Assembly: GCF_013623835.1 (NCBI RefSeq)
Contig: NZ_JABKDE010000001.1
Location: forward strand, 644,406-708,405
Length of the DNA stretch: 64,000 nucleotides
Source: Brevibacterium oceani
GTDB lineage: Bacteria; Actinomycetota; Actinomycetes; Actinomycetales; Brevibacteriaceae
Direction: 5' to 3'
Of this stretch, positions 37,615 to 46,473 are shown one piece after another (position 1 is the stretch's first letter; each line of letters opens with the position of its first letter). The translations under genes were made by a program, and so were the position numbers. The notes beneath the pieces are model-generated. The model worked only from the letters and a program-made list of their open reading frames with translations. It did not search any database and had not been told where the DNA came from.

Positions 37615-40600
37615 CCGAATGCGACCGCTCTGGGTGTCGCGGTCCGTCTGCGGTGACTGTGCCGGTCGCGGACCGGATGCGGAACAGTCTTCGGCCCTCG
37701 TCGGCGGTGAGGAGCCGCACCGCTCGGGCACGATTCTCGGTGGCGAACCATCCTGTTCCCGCCAGTCCGTCAAGCGGCGCCTGCCGGAGCAGACCCAAGC
37801 CGGTGAGGTCCTGACGGGTGTGAACGCCGATGACGAGCAGAGGCCCGAGATTCTGCGCTTTCGACAGGGCAGACCCGTAGCCGGGAGCGAACCGCGTCGG
37901 CACGATGAGCACGTGCAATCGCCCGTCGAGGGGATCCCAATCGTGCGGCTCCTCCTCTTTGTGTGCATCATCGTGGACGACCGCTGTTCCCAGGCACCGC
38001 ATCAGTGCGGCGAACTCGCTCTTCCCGCTCTGCGGTGAACCGCGGACCGTGAGCACAGAGCCGTCACGCTGCGGATCCCAGGTGACGAGCTCACCGAAGG
38101 CATCGACGCCGATGGGGAGGGCAGCGCGTTCGAAAACGGCGTCGACCGAGTCCGTGAGACTCTCGACGACCGTGCTCGCCGCGTGGTCGAGACCGTGCCA
38201 TCGAGGTGCGATGCCGCGAGATGTGACACCGCGAGATGTGACACCGCGATCGCCCTTCGGGGCCTCGAATGGGTCGTCCGGAGAACCCTGATCCTGAACG
38301 AGCTGAATATCGGCGCCTTCGCTGCCGGTTGACTGCACACAGGGGCCTCGGATCACGGCACGGAACTCCGGCCAGGTTCCCGCGAAACGCTGCCGACTGA
38401 GGCCGAGACTCGTTCCGTCCTCACCGGTCTCCGGAGGGAAGATCAGCTGGGTGGAGAACCGCGAACTCCTGCTCGTCGCATTGCGGGCTCCCGAGAGCAG
38501 GAACACGAGGCCGGAGCGCGAACCGTGTCCGAGCAGCCGCTCTGCCCGCTCGGCCCAGTAGTGGTCGAGCTCATCGATGAGTTCCGCCCAGTTGCCGCAG
38601 ACCAGCAGACTCGGCGGGGCGGTCGCATCGGTCGGTCCGGTGGTGAGGTGGTCGAGCACGGACTGCATCGTCCATCCCGTCGGTATCGCACAGCTGATCT
38701 CGGCCCAGTCGAGTACCGACGCGATCCTGCCGAGGGCGATGATCCGACGTGTCGGCGCGGCCGCGCGTGCCATGCGGATGAGCACGGAGTCCGTGGTCTC
38801 CGGATCGCCGTTCATGAGGATCGTCGACCCGTCGACGTCCGGGTCATACGTCCAGTTCTGCTGCCTCTGCTCGGAGGGGATGTCGATGGTCCCCGTGCCG
38901 TCGCCGCTCGCGCCGTCCGGGCCGGGCAGCGGCGCGAGCACGACCTGCGGCGAGCGTGCCCGCTCGCCGATCGTCTGGGCCGCGGTGATGATGTTGTCGA
39001 CGCTGACGCCGCTCGCCCCACCCGGCAGACTGGGAACCGGTCCGGCGTTCCAGGTCCGGACGCGGGGACGCAGAACAGCCTCGGCGGGGGACACGCTGTC
39101 GAAGGGGACGGCGACTCGGAATCGGGCGACTCCGAGCCCGGTGTCCAGGCAGGCAGCACCGGGTCTGTCCACCGGCAGCAGGGCGCCGTCGTCGGTGCCG
39201 ATGACGTCGAAGGAATCGGTTTCGTCGCGCACTCGCAGGCACACGCGGATGTTGATGTTCGCCTTCATCTGCCCGGTGACGACTCCGAGGGGCCGCTGAG
39301 TGGCGAGGATGAGGTGGACGCCGAGGGATCGACCGAGTGCAGTGAGGTGTTCGAGCAGGTCAGCGGCCCGCGGGTGGGTGGCCATGAGGGCGTGGAATTC
39401 GTCGATGACGACGACGAGCTGCGGTGGCGGTTCGGCCAGGTCGAGAATATGGGCGCAGCCGTCCGCGGCCAGGAGGCGTTCGCGGCGGGTGATCTCAGCG
39501 CGGACAGACACGAGCGCGCGGAAGGCGAGACCAGAGTCGAAGTCGTCGAGCACGCTGTCGGTGTGCGGCAGGTCCTGCAGCGGAGCGAAGGTGGCACCGC
39601 CCTTGAAATCGATGAGGACGAATCGCAGGCGCCGAGGCGGACGGGCCAGGGCCATCGACAGCAGCCAGGTCTGGAGGAGGAGTGATTTTCCGCTGCCCGT
39701 GGTCCCCGCGACGAGAGCGTGTGGCCCATCCGCGAACAGATCGATTCCGACGTCACCGTCGGCTCCGCGACCGATGACGACCGGCCCCGGTGCGGGGTGG
39801 CGCCAGCGCGAGGCGATTGCCTCGGGAGCATCATCGCAGAGCTCGCCGAGGCCGTGGTTGGGCCAGGGGTGAGGGACCTGTCCGACGTGGCGGCGTCGGT
39901 GCAGGCTGACGAAGCGGGCTGCGGGCATGAGGGTGGCGATGAGCGGCCGACCGGGGACCGGTCCACGAGGCGCGCTCGAGGCGGTGGTGCGTGCCTGGGC
40001 AAGGGGTCCCACGGTCAGCGAGATCGTCGCGACAGGACGCGGGCCGTTCATCGTGAGCTGAGCCGGGTCTGTGGTGTCGTCGAGGTGGAGGTCGACGGCG
40101 GCATCGTCCTTGGCGCCGCCTCGGGTCAGAGGGTGGGCGGTCTGCTCACCGGTATCGGCGTCGAATCGTGTGCCGGCCAGCTCCGGAAGCTGGGCGAGTG
40201 CGGGGCAGGGCCGCCAGTCATATCGGTGATCGGACAGCCACGCGAATGCCATTGTGCGCAGGGCTTCGGACTCTCCGCTGACGGTCACCGAGGTGGACAT
40301 CGGGTCGACGCGGATCGGCATCGCTGCGAGCACGATGCGACCGTCGACATGGTCAGAGGCTTCTTGAAGCTTTTCGTCGATGGTGAGATCGCTGAGGACA
40401 GCGCCGAAACCCAAGCACAGCCCCGAGGAGGCGAAGGCGGTGCGGCGATGGCCGGCCTCGAGTTCGCGGAGTCGGGTGCGTGCCTCGTCGAGGGCGGCGG
40501 CACGATCGCGGAGGCACTGTTCGCTGTCTCGTGTGAAGCGCTTCTTTTCGACGAGGTAGGCGACGTACCCGGAGATCGGTGCAGAGACGCTGAAGAGCAG

Positions 40601-41308
40601 GAACCACCACATGCTCGTGACAACGGCCAGCACCACGCCGATGCCGATGGGAATGAGGAAGGTCCACCATTGGGGTGGTCTTGCGGGCTGGGGATCTGCG
40701 ATCGTCTTCGGTGCGATGTGGATGTCCTCGCCGCGACCCGACGGCGGGGAGCGGATCTGCGGTGTCTGCGAGGCCGGGGTCGTTTCAGTCGTTGCCGCCG
40801 TGCCAGGGGTCGTCCCAGCCGTCACGGCCGTGCCAGGGGCTGGAGCGAGGACTGTTGCGCCTATTCGGACAGTGGCCTGGGAACTTGTGGCATCGAGTGT
40901 CAGCGGCATCGGAGTCCGCGAGAGGCAGGGGTCGATGATGGTGAGAGAGTCGGCGTGGGCAAGGCGTGACAGGTGTGTTCGGCGTGGATCGACAGCGAGG
41001 GTGAATCCAGAATCCGGGCCGGCCAGAACCGACACCGGTGCCAGTTCGGCCTCGGCGCGGTCAACGGTGCGCAGGGTCATCGCTCCGATGAGCGTGATCG
41101 GATTGAGAGCCTGCCACCGACCCCAGCTGATGGTCTCGAGGTTCTGGCCCTCGCACCGGTTGCCGTCGATGAGGTCCTCCGGTTCCAGCTTCGGGCCGAA
41201 GGCAGCGCGGAAGACGTCGAGTGCCGGTGCGGTCGAGTCGGCTTCGACGCTGCTGCTAGTGACTGCTCCGTTCGTCTCGATGCGATGGACGAGTCCGAGA
41301 GTTCTCAT
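37586..41308 (-). CDS. EssC/EccC-like FtsK/SpoIIIE-type membrane ATPase
   Basis: Large (1240 aa) translocation ATPase. N-terminal ~220 residues look like an FHA-type or regulatory domain, followed by two adjacent membrane helices (WWTFLIPIGIGVVLAVV and SMWWFLLFSVSAPISGYVAYL), then FtsK-type ATPase modules. The first has Walker A GTTGSGKSLLLQTW and Walker B VVVIDEFHAL; a middle one is degenerate (NGDPETTDS replaces the P-loop); the last has GSPQSGKSEFAAL. That order matches type VII secretion EssC/EccC. No WXG100 or other T7SS gene is in the window. Start ATG 41308 (MRTLGLVHRIETNG). It abuts the Tad operon. Confidence 0.75.
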   Translation of the reverse strand: MRTLGLVHRIETNGAVTSSSVEADSTAPALDVFRAAFGPKLEPEDLIDGNRCEGQNLETISWGRWQALNPITLIGAMTLRTVDRAEAELAPVSVLAGPDSGFTLAVDPRRTHLSRLAHADSLTIIDPCLSRTPMPLTLDATSSQATVRIGATVLAPAPGTAVTAGTTPGTAATTETTPASQTPQIRSPPSGRGEDIHIAPKTIADPQPARPPQWWTFLIPIGIGVVLAVVTSMWWFLLFSVSAPISGYVAYLVEKKRFTRDSEQCLRDRAAALDEARTRLRELEAGHRRTAFASSGLCLGFGAVLSDLTIDEKLQEASDHVDGRIVLAAMPIRVDPMSTSVTVSGESEALRTMAFAWLSDHRYDWRPCPALAQLPELAGTRFDADTGEQTAHPLTRGGAKDDAAVDLHLDDTTDPAQLTMNGPRPVATISLTVGPLAQARTTASSAPRGPVPGRPLIATLMPAARFVSLHRRRHVGQVPHPWPNHGLGELCDDAPEAIASRWRHPAPGPVVIGRGADGDVGIDLFADGPHALVAGTTGSGKSLLLQTWLLSMALARPPRRLRFVLIDFKGGATFAPLQDLPHTDSVLDDFDSGLAFRALVSVRAEITRRERLLAADGCAHILDLAEPPPQLVVVIDEFHALMATHPRAADLLEHLTALGRSLGVHLILATQRPLGVVTGQMKANINIRVCLRVRDETDSFDVIGTDDGALLPVDRPGAACLDTGLGVARFRVAVPFDSVSPAEAVLRPRVRTWNAGPVPSLPGGASGVSVDNIITAAQTIGERARSPQVVLAPLPGPDGASGDGTGTIDIPSEQRQQNWTYDPDVDGSTILMNGDPETTDSVLIRMARAAAPTRRIIALGRIASVLDWAEISCAIPTGWTMQSVLDHLTTGPTDATAPPSLLVCGNWAELIDELDHYWAERAERLLGHGSRSGLVFLLSGARNATSRSSRFSTQLIFPPETGEDGTSLGLSRQRFAGTWPEFRAVIRGPCVQSTGSEGADIQLVQDQGSPDDPFEAPKGDRGVTSRGVTSRGIAPRWHGLDHAASTVVESLTDSVDAVFERAALPIGVDAFGELVTWDPQRDGSVLTVRGSPQSGKSEFAALMRCLGTAVVHDDAHKEEEPHDWDPLDGRLHVLIVPTRFAPGYGSALSKAQNLGPLLVIGVHTRQDLTGLGLLRQAPLDGLAGTGWFATENRARAVRLLTADEGRRLFRIRSATGTVTADGPRHPERSHSVSSRRQEVL

Positions 41309-41468
41309 GACCACAGAGTCTCCGTATCGCTCGGGAGGGGCAAGGGCTCTGACATGGCCTGTGGATAGGGCCCGTTCGTCCACAGGCCGACCATGCGCGA
41401 GTGGGGCGAGCATGCACAGGAATCGGCGTCGAAGTCGCCCGGGATCGAACCCGAGCACCGAGACTTCG

Positions 41469-41939
41469 TCAGTCCAGGCGCAGCGCGCCTCGGGCGTAGG
41501 CGGTGGCCTGAAGATCGATGAGTTCGGGGACGAAGGGCGAGAGCAGGGCCGGCGAGTAGCGAGCCTCGATTCGGATCCGGACCGAATGAGCGCCGTCGGC
41601 ATTCGCGCTCAGCCGCAGATGGTGCATCCCCTGCGGGGTCGGGACGGCGTCCAGGTAGCGTCCGGCAGCACGTTCGGCTGCGGGCGGGGAGAATACGAGG
41701 CCGGGATCATCGCCGGGAGCCGGCTCGAACGAGTCCGAGGCCGCCAGCGCCGCCGAGTCCGCAAGACCCTGAAGCTCCCGCCGTGCCATGTGCAGGTCGG
41801 TCAGGGCTGCGATGAGAAGAGCGAGCAGCAGGGCGATGACGACGAAGCCGATGGCCAAGGGCGTGATCGAACCGGCATCCGGTGGCTGTCGTTGCGCATC
41901 TGCTGAGGAGCCGGCCTCAAGTTGCTCTTCGTCCGACAT
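41469..41939 (-). CDS. TadG-like Flp pilus minor subunit
   Basis: 156 aa. Short cytoplasmic N-terminus, then one transmembrane segment ITPLAIGFVVIALLLALLIAALTDL with a TadE/G-like layout (GSITPLAIG: N-terminal pseudopilin-type junction) and a periplasmic/extracellular tail containing RRELQGLADSAALAASDSFEP. Last gene of the tad cluster. Start ATG 41939, one base after the stop of the TadE gene upstream. Confidence 0.75.
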   Translation of the reverse strand: MSDEEQLEAGSSADAQRQPPDAGSITPLAIGFVVIALLLALLIAALTDLHMARRELQGLADSAALAASDSFEPAPGDDPGLVFSPPAAERAAGRYLDAVPTPQGMHHLRLSANADGAHSVRIRIEARYSPALLSPFVPELIDLQATAYARGALRLD

Positions 41940-41940
41940 C

Positions 41941-42417
41941 TCATTCGCCTCCCGTGGCGACGACGTCGGTGTGATTGGCCCGCAGAGTGATGTGTGGCGA
42001 GTGATCGGATCCGAAGAGCAAGGGAAATCCCGGCAGTGAAACCTTCGTTTCGACACGTGCGGTGATCAGAGAACCGGCCTGTCCACAAGCCCCGGCGCAC
42101 GAGTAGGTGATCGATGTCGGTGCGTCGTCGACTCCGAAGTCGGCGAAATGCATCCTCGCGACGGCCTGCGCCCTGGCCTCGGACGGGTTCGCATCCCGAG
42201 CGGCGATGCGGGAGGCGGACATCGCCGCCGAAGTGGTCGCGTAGCTGGCGGCCTGCAGCTGAGACAGGGCGAGCATGAGATAGATGACGGGAATGAGGAG
42301 GACGACCGCGGCGAAGATGAATTCAACGACGGCGGTCCCCGAATCCGCCCGATCGGTCCCGTTATCCGCTCGATCGGACCTCGCATCCGCCTGACCGGTC
42401 GCGCCGTCGTCAGCCAC
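41941..42417 (-). CDS. TadE-like pilus assembly protein
   Basis: 158 aa. TadE signature SGTAVVEFIFAAVVLLIPVIYLML (Gly followed by a pseudopilin hydrophobic segment with conserved Glu at +5). C-terminal part has two cysteines (CAGACGQ). GTG 42417 overlaps the upstream gene stop (42410) by 8 bp; longer in-frame starts would run deep into it. Part of the Tad apparatus. Confidence 0.82.
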   Translation of the reverse strand: MADDGATGQADARSDRADNGTDRADSGTAVVEFIFAAVVLLIPVIYLMLALSQLQAASYATTSAAMSASRIAARDANPSEARAQAVARMHFADFGVDDAPTSITYSCAGACGQAGSLITARVETKVSLPGFPLLFGSDHSPHITLRANHTDVVATGGE

Positions 42418-42856
42418 GGTCGATGTCCTCGACGAGGGACCGACCCCGCAGATCCCACACCTCGGCGGGTCCCCACAGCCCGAGCACGGGCAACGGGGTG
42501 CGCACACGCACCTCGACGATCTCGGCCCCACCTCGGCGGGAGGTCGAGACGGTGACCTTCTGCGCATAGCGCTCGCCGACGGACACGCGGATCAGGTCGG
42601 CGGTGAGTCGTTGGCCGTCGCGGGCGGTTTGGTCGGCCAGGCTCGCCTGTCGGGCCCCGGCGATGGCCGAGTCGATGACCGTGTTGCGCACGTGGATGAC
42701 GAGTCCGATCTGCAGAGCACCGGCGAGGATGAGCGCCAGCAGCGAGGCGACGAGCGCGAATTCGGCAACGGCCGAACCCGTATCGGCGCACGCCAAACCA
42801 TCGGCGCGACCCACATCTGGATCGCCCGGCGGTGAGCACGCGTCATCGTCGGCCAC
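42410..42856 (-). CDS. TadE-like pilus assembly protein
   Basis: 148 aa. DTGSAVAEFALVASLLALILAGALQIGLVIHVRNT gives the TadE/pseudopilin motif (the stretch covers residues 25-59). GTG at 42856; the first residues are VADDDA. It lies 7 bp after the broken pilin-like gene (stop at 42864), in the expected order pilin-TadE-TadE-TadG. Confidence 0.8.
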   Translation of the reverse strand: MADDDACSPPGDPDVGRADGLACADTGSAVAEFALVASLLALILAGALQIGLVIHVRNTVIDSAIAGARQASLADQTARDGQRLTADLIRVSVGERYAQKVTVSTSRRGGAEIVEVRVRTPLPVLGLWGPAEVWDLRGRSLVEDIDRG

Positions 42857-42863
42857 TTCCGGA

Positions 42864-42947
42864 TCACCCTGCTCCGCGGACCTTGTTCATCGCATCCTGG
42901 AACATCGAAGTGAACGCCTCGCCCGCCAGGGCCCAGAGAGCAACAAC
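42864..42947 (-). pseudogene. 3' end of the pilin-like gene, cut off by the element
   Basis: Minus-strand reading gives VALWALAGEAFTSMFQDAMN then KVRGAG and a stop at 42864-42866. It is the C-terminal membrane segment and tail belonging to the gene whose 5' part lies at 55756-55515. Separated by the 12.57-kb element, it has no start of its own. Confidence 0.9.
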
Positions 42948-42950
42948 TAT
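42944..42950. other. attL junction
   Basis: CAACTAT with presumed crossover dinucleotide AC at 42946-42947. Host pilin 3' sequence is to the left, the integrase gene starts 30 bp to the right. Confidence 0.75.
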
Positions 42951-42976
42951 TGCAACTCGCTAAGTATCATTGTGAT

Positions 42977-44548
42977 ATGGAAAAGACAAGAGCCGCCGCG
43001 TATGTTCGGCAGTCGCAGACGCACGAAGACACGATCTCTCCGGCTATCCAGCGGGAGCAGATCAAGGCCTATTGCAAGAGTAAGGGCTGGAAGCTGACAG
43101 AGGGAGTCTACGAAGACGTAGATATCTCAGGACGCGCCATGAATAATCGGCCAGGACTCCTCAAGCTCCGTAAGGACTATGAAGCCGGAGCATTCGATAT
43201 CGCTGTTGCGCTCAACTACTCACGCTTCTCTAGGACGCTGGAGGACGGAGCATCCATCCTCGGGAGCATGAAGCTAGCCACGGTGGAAGAAGGCATAGCT
43301 GAATCAGATGATGAATTCACTCCGCTTCTCCATCTTCTGTTGGCTCACAAGTTCTCTCGTGACCTCGGGAAAAAGTGGCGACAAACTCATGAGAACCGAG
43401 TTAAGCGCGGTCTCCCTCCAACAGGTGCTCCGTACTTCGGGTACTCCAAGAATGACAAGGGGGAGTACGTACCGAATGAGTACGCTCCACTATTGAAGAA
43501 GGCCTATGAGGATTACGTGGGCGGGAAATCGTTTGGTGCGATTACGGCTGAATGGAATGAGGCCGGTGTCCCGACGATTACAAATCGAACTGATGCCTGG
43601 GCATTCCCTACCTTGATCGGACTCATGAGGAAGAAATTCCAGACTGGAGTAATCGAGTTCAAAGGAGAAGAGTTCCCTGGATCTCATGAGCCGATTATCT
43701 CCAAGGAGCTGTACACGGCATTTGAGGCGCGGAGGAATCAGAACTCCAAAGCACCAGCTAGGAATAAATACCCTGAGTGGCCGCTCTCGGGTCTCATGGT
43801 CTGCGGATCGTGTGGAGGTCCGGTAGGGATGATCCAGCGAAACAAGGACGGAGCTACGCGGTTAGGTTGCCTACATCGTCGCAACAAAGGCACGTGTAAA
43901 CAGAAGGCAATCTATCGTCTCCAAGCGGATCATGCCTTCATGCTGTTTGTCTCTCAGTACATGGATCAGATCGTTTCCGCTCTTCCGGACGCGGAAACAC
44001 AGTCACAGCTCAAGGAGGACGTAAAAGAGGCTGAGTACGCTCTCACAGCGGCTAAGAGCAAGCTTCAGGAGTTCCTTGAGACGATCACCGTACTAGGCCT
44101 TAGCTTGGAGGAGAGCAAGGAGATTCTTGAGGCCAGGCGTGCAGATGTGAAAACCGCTGAGATCAAACTGAGTGAGGCGGAAGGGGAGCTAGCTCTAGCA
44201 ACTCCTCTGGAAGTCGATCAGCAAGCTTTGGAGCAAAAAGAGGACATGTCTCCTTCTGAGTGGGCTTTGTACGTGCGTACCAAGCTTGTAGACAAGTGCA
44301 CGCTCAATCCGGATCAGTCCTTCTCCATCATCGGCAAAGCCGGTTACACACTGACTCAGGAGAAAATGAGCTATGACGGCTCCGTAAAGGTAGAGAAGGC
44401 AAACACGCAGGGCTTGAGCCGTGAGGAGACCAAACAGGCTAGAGCTTGGCTGAGGGCAAACGGCTATGAGGAGAAGGTCTCTGTAAGAGGGAATATTAAG
44501 TTCGAGTACCTGAAGCTTTGGATTAAAGAGGGTAAGCCTGTAGCCTGA
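42977..44548 (+). CDS. Large serine integrase with C-terminal Lsr2-like domain
   Basis: Site-specific recombinase that would integrate and excise the element. Resolvase domain: AAAYVRQSQTHEDTISPAIQ (catalytic Ser13 in YVRQS), ALNYSRFSRTLEDG; recombinase domain to about 300; zinc ribbon CGSCGGP...CLHRRNKGTC; coiled-coil about 340-425. The last ~40 residues, ETKQARAWLRANGYE then VSVRGNIKFEYLKLWIKEGKP, closely follow the Lsr2 C-terminal DNA-binding domain (REWARxNGHxVSxRGRIP pattern). 523 aa. TATCAT (42965-42970) six bases before the ATG suggests leaderless expression from the attachment-site edge. Confidence 0.93.
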   Translation: MEKTRAAAYVRQSQTHEDTISPAIQREQIKAYCKSKGWKLTEGVYEDVDISGRAMNNRPGLLKLRKDYEAGAFDIAVALNYSRFSRTLEDGASILGSMKLATVEEGIAESDDEFTPLLHLLLAHKFSRDLGKKWRQTHENRVKRGLPPTGAPYFGYSKNDKGEYVPNEYAPLLKKAYEDYVGGKSFGAITAEWNEAGVPTITNRTDAWAFPTLIGLMRKKFQTGVIEFKGEEFPGSHEPIISKELYTAFEARRNQNSKAPARNKYPEWPLSGLMVCGSCGGPVGMIQRNKDGATRLGCLHRRNKGTCKQKAIYRLQADHAFMLFVSQYMDQIVSALPDAETQSQLKEDVKEAEYALTAAKSKLQEFLETITVLGLSLEESKEILEARRADVKTAEIKLSEAEGELALATPLEVDQQALEQKEDMSPSEWALYVRTKLVDKCTLNPDQSFSIIGKAGYTLTQEKMSYDGSVKVEKANTQGLSREETKQARAWLRANGYEEKVSVRGNIKFEYLKLWIKEGKPVA

Positions 44549-44577
44549 GCATGTTAGATCCCTATTAAGGAGCTGGA

Positions 44578-44946
44578 ATGGCTAAGCGAACAATTACGAT
44601 CCTTTCAAGTGACCTGAGTGATCAGGAGTCAGAAGACGTGCAGACCGTTTCCTTCGGCTGGGATGGAAGAGATCTTGAAATCGACCTGACAGCCGAAGAG
44701 CGGGATGAATTTGAGGCTGGAATCCAGAAGTACGTAGAAGCCGCGCGAAGGGCTGAGAGCGGTCGCGTTGGATCTCAGAGGACAAGAAGGTCAAGCGGAT
44801 CTCTCCTTTCAGATGCAGAGAAGCCGGTTGCACGTCTTTGGATTCAGGAGCAGTACAGAGAGCGCGAGATCGGAGACCGTGGCCGTCTGCCTAGAGATCT
44901 AGAACAGGCTTGGATCGACGCTGGCAAGCCCACAGCTCGAAACTAG
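44578..44946 (+). CDS. Lsr2-like nucleoid-associated protein (xenogeneic silencer type)
   Basis: 122 aa. N-terminal dimerisation domain TVSFGWDGRDLEIDLTAEERDEFEAG matches Lsr2 (VxFGLDGxxYEIDLS), followed by a basic Arg/Ser linker and the C-terminal domain ending DRGRLPRDLEQAWIDAGKP. Lsr2 binds AT-rich DNA and silences foreign genes; element-borne copies can modulate host Lsr2. Directly follows the integrase; ends in a strong terminator. Confidence 0.88.
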   Translation: MAKRTITILSSDLSDQESEDVQTVSFGWDGRDLEIDLTAEERDEFEAGIQKYVEAARRAESGRVGSQRTRRSSGSLLSDAEKPVARLWIQEQYREREIGDRGRLPRDLEQAWIDAGKPTARN

Positions 44947-44960
44947 TAACATTCCGAAAA

Positions 44961-44990
44961 GATCCCCATCTCATTAGAGGTGGGGATCTT
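44961..44990. terminator. Intrinsic terminator after the Lsr2-like gene
   Basis: 12-bp stem GATCCCCATCTC (44961-44972) / GAGGTGGGGATC (44977-44988), one G-T pair, ATTA loop, A-tract before and TTTT after. Confidence 0.9.
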
Positions 44991-45093
44991 TTGTGTTGAA
45001 ACGTGACCGTATCGAGACCGGATTTGGTCAGGTGGTGTCAGTGCTCAGCCTTACTATCTTTCTAGTAGAGCACGGTGCTCTTGAGGGGAAGAA

Positions 45094-45606
45094 ATGAAGA
45101 GTGTGAGACTTGGCGCGGTCATGGTGGCTGGAGCCATAATTCTGGCAGGTTGTGGCGGGGGAGCGGAGAGCAATGAAGCTCAACCGATTCAAGAGGAGAC
45201 CGTAGAGCCTATAGCCGATTACACCGGACCTCCGGTGAAGTCGCAGAACAATTGGCCGTGTTTTACCGTGGGTGAAGTCGGATCTGGGCTGTCAATGACG
45301 TGGGAACTAGTTGTGGCCGCGCGTGACGCTCCAGACCAGCCCGAATACATAGACGATCTCGTAGACGAAGGCGATGACCTCTGGGAGGACATTGAAGATG
45401 ACACTACTTGTAGCGGCGGAACCGAGCTTGCGGACTTCAATTATGAGGTAGCCAATCTCAACATCGATGTAACGCTGGATCAGGACACTGATGAGCAGTA
45501 CGAGAAGATCGCTGATCTGGGAAATGCGCTACTCGATCTCTCCGATGAGGAGAATCATGAGTGGAGCTATGAGTTCGTAACCGACGTTTCGGAGATTGAT
45601 CCGTGA
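45094..45606 (+). CDS. Small lipoprotein of unknown function
   Basis: 170 aa. Lipoprotein signal ending AIILAGCGGG (Cys20), then an acidic mature part with two further cysteines (NWPCFTV and TTCSGGTEL) and a helix-rich C-terminus. Unrecognised. A surface lipoprotein on a mobile element could serve superinfection exclusion, but nothing in the sequence shows this. Stop TGA shares its A with the next ATG. Confidence 0.75.
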   Translation: MKSVRLGAVMVAGAIILAGCGGGAESNEAQPIQEETVEPIADYTGPPVKSQNNWPCFTVGEVGSGLSMTWELVVAARDAPDQPEYIDDLVDEGDDLWEDIEDDTTCSGGTELADFNYEVANLNIDVTLDQDTDEQYEKIADLGNALLDLSDEENHEWSYEFVTDVSEIDP

Positions 45607-46139
45607 TGGGCTTGTTTAAGAGTAAGGCTGAGAAGCAAGAAGAACGGCTGTTTGAGCTGTACAAAGACACATTCGAAAAGCCTCAGTTACCGGCACCAAG
45701 ACCAATGACCAGCTATGCCGACTATGAGGGGCAAGCCGAATCGGTTCTGCAAAACGTGGGTTTGGATATTGATGTTCGCACCATGAGTGACGTGCAGGGC
45801 GGTATGGAGTTCATGTGTAACGTTGCCAAGGTTCAACTCTCCGTAAGGCAGAACAAAGTTCCTGTGCTTGCTTTGAAAGCATTTGAGTTGGACTCACAGC
45901 AGTATTTCAAACCGATGAACATCTATATATCACCCTCGGGTTTCGAACCCGACGCGATTCAGTACGCATACAGCGCGAATTTGATTCTGCTTCAGATGAC
46001 TGAAGACGGCAGAGTCGGAGGTGTAACGAAAAGCGGGATGATGTTGCTCCTCATGGGCACTAGATCGATGTTGTGGGGGCACGAATATGGACCTGAGCTA
46101 CACTACAGAATCTTCAAGTACATGTATCCGAACTTATGA
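45606..46139 (+). CDS. Hypothetical protein coupled to the lipoprotein gene
   Basis: 177 aa, cytosolic-looking, starts MGLFKSKAEKQEERLFEL (amphipathic charged N-terminus), mixed alpha/beta, no membrane segment. I do not recognise a domain. The overlap with the lipoprotein stop (TGATG) implies co-translation. The GTG at 45603 is an alternative start. Confidence 0.65.
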   Translation: MGLFKSKAEKQEERLFELYKDTFEKPQLPAPRPMTSYADYEGQAESVLQNVGLDIDVRTMSDVQGGMEFMCNVAKVQLSVRQNKVPVLALKAFELDSQQYFKPMNIYISPSGFEPDAIQYAYSANLILLQMTEDGRVGGVTKSGMMLLLMGTRSMLWGHEYGPELHYRIFKYMYPNL

Positions 46140-46473
46140 AATTGATATCTGATAAGACGGGCGAGTAAATTATATATCTGAGATATCTTATCGAGAGACC
46201 CGGTCTCCTACAAAGTAGGCGCCGGTCCTTCATTTCCGGTAGGGACCGGCGAGATACCGTATAATGGTATGTGCAATCTCCATAATTGTATTCTTTGTTA
46301 GTAAGAGTCCTCCATCCTTCGGGGTGGGGGATTTTCGCTATTTTAAGGCTTAATATTATGCTAAGTCATCATCTGTCACATTATGTCCAGAAATGTGTTA
46401 TCATTGATACATAGCGATAAACATTCCAACTAACAAAGAGGGAGGTCGCTAGCAAAACAAAGGAGATCAAATT
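46140..46473. promoter_or_regulatory. Control region: hairpins, promoter and ACTAACAAAGA repeats
   Basis: Gene-free stretch. From left: a hairpin CGCCGGTCC/GGACCGGCG (46220-46228/46243-46251); TATAAT (46260-46265) followed by GGTATGT; an inverted ACTAACAAAGAA copy (46291-46302); a strong terminator (46308-46335); ACATAGCGAT (46409-46418, repeated at 49616-49625); and ACTAACAAAGA (46429-46439) before the next gene. Probably the element's main control region. Confidence 0.6.
46308..46335 (+). terminator. Intrinsic terminator with UUCG loop
   Basis: 10-bp stem TCCTCCATCC (46308-46317), TTCG loop, GGGTGGGGGA (46322-46331), then TTTT. Confidence 0.9.

Noticed and set aside
38216..38250. Tandem GATGTGACACCGCGA repeat as a regulatory array
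   Set aside because: It lies in the EssC-like coding sequence and simply encodes repeated GVTSR residues in a linker.
42940..42960. tRNA-gene attachment site for the element
   Set aside because: No tRNA sequence at either end; the target is a protein gene in the Tad locus.
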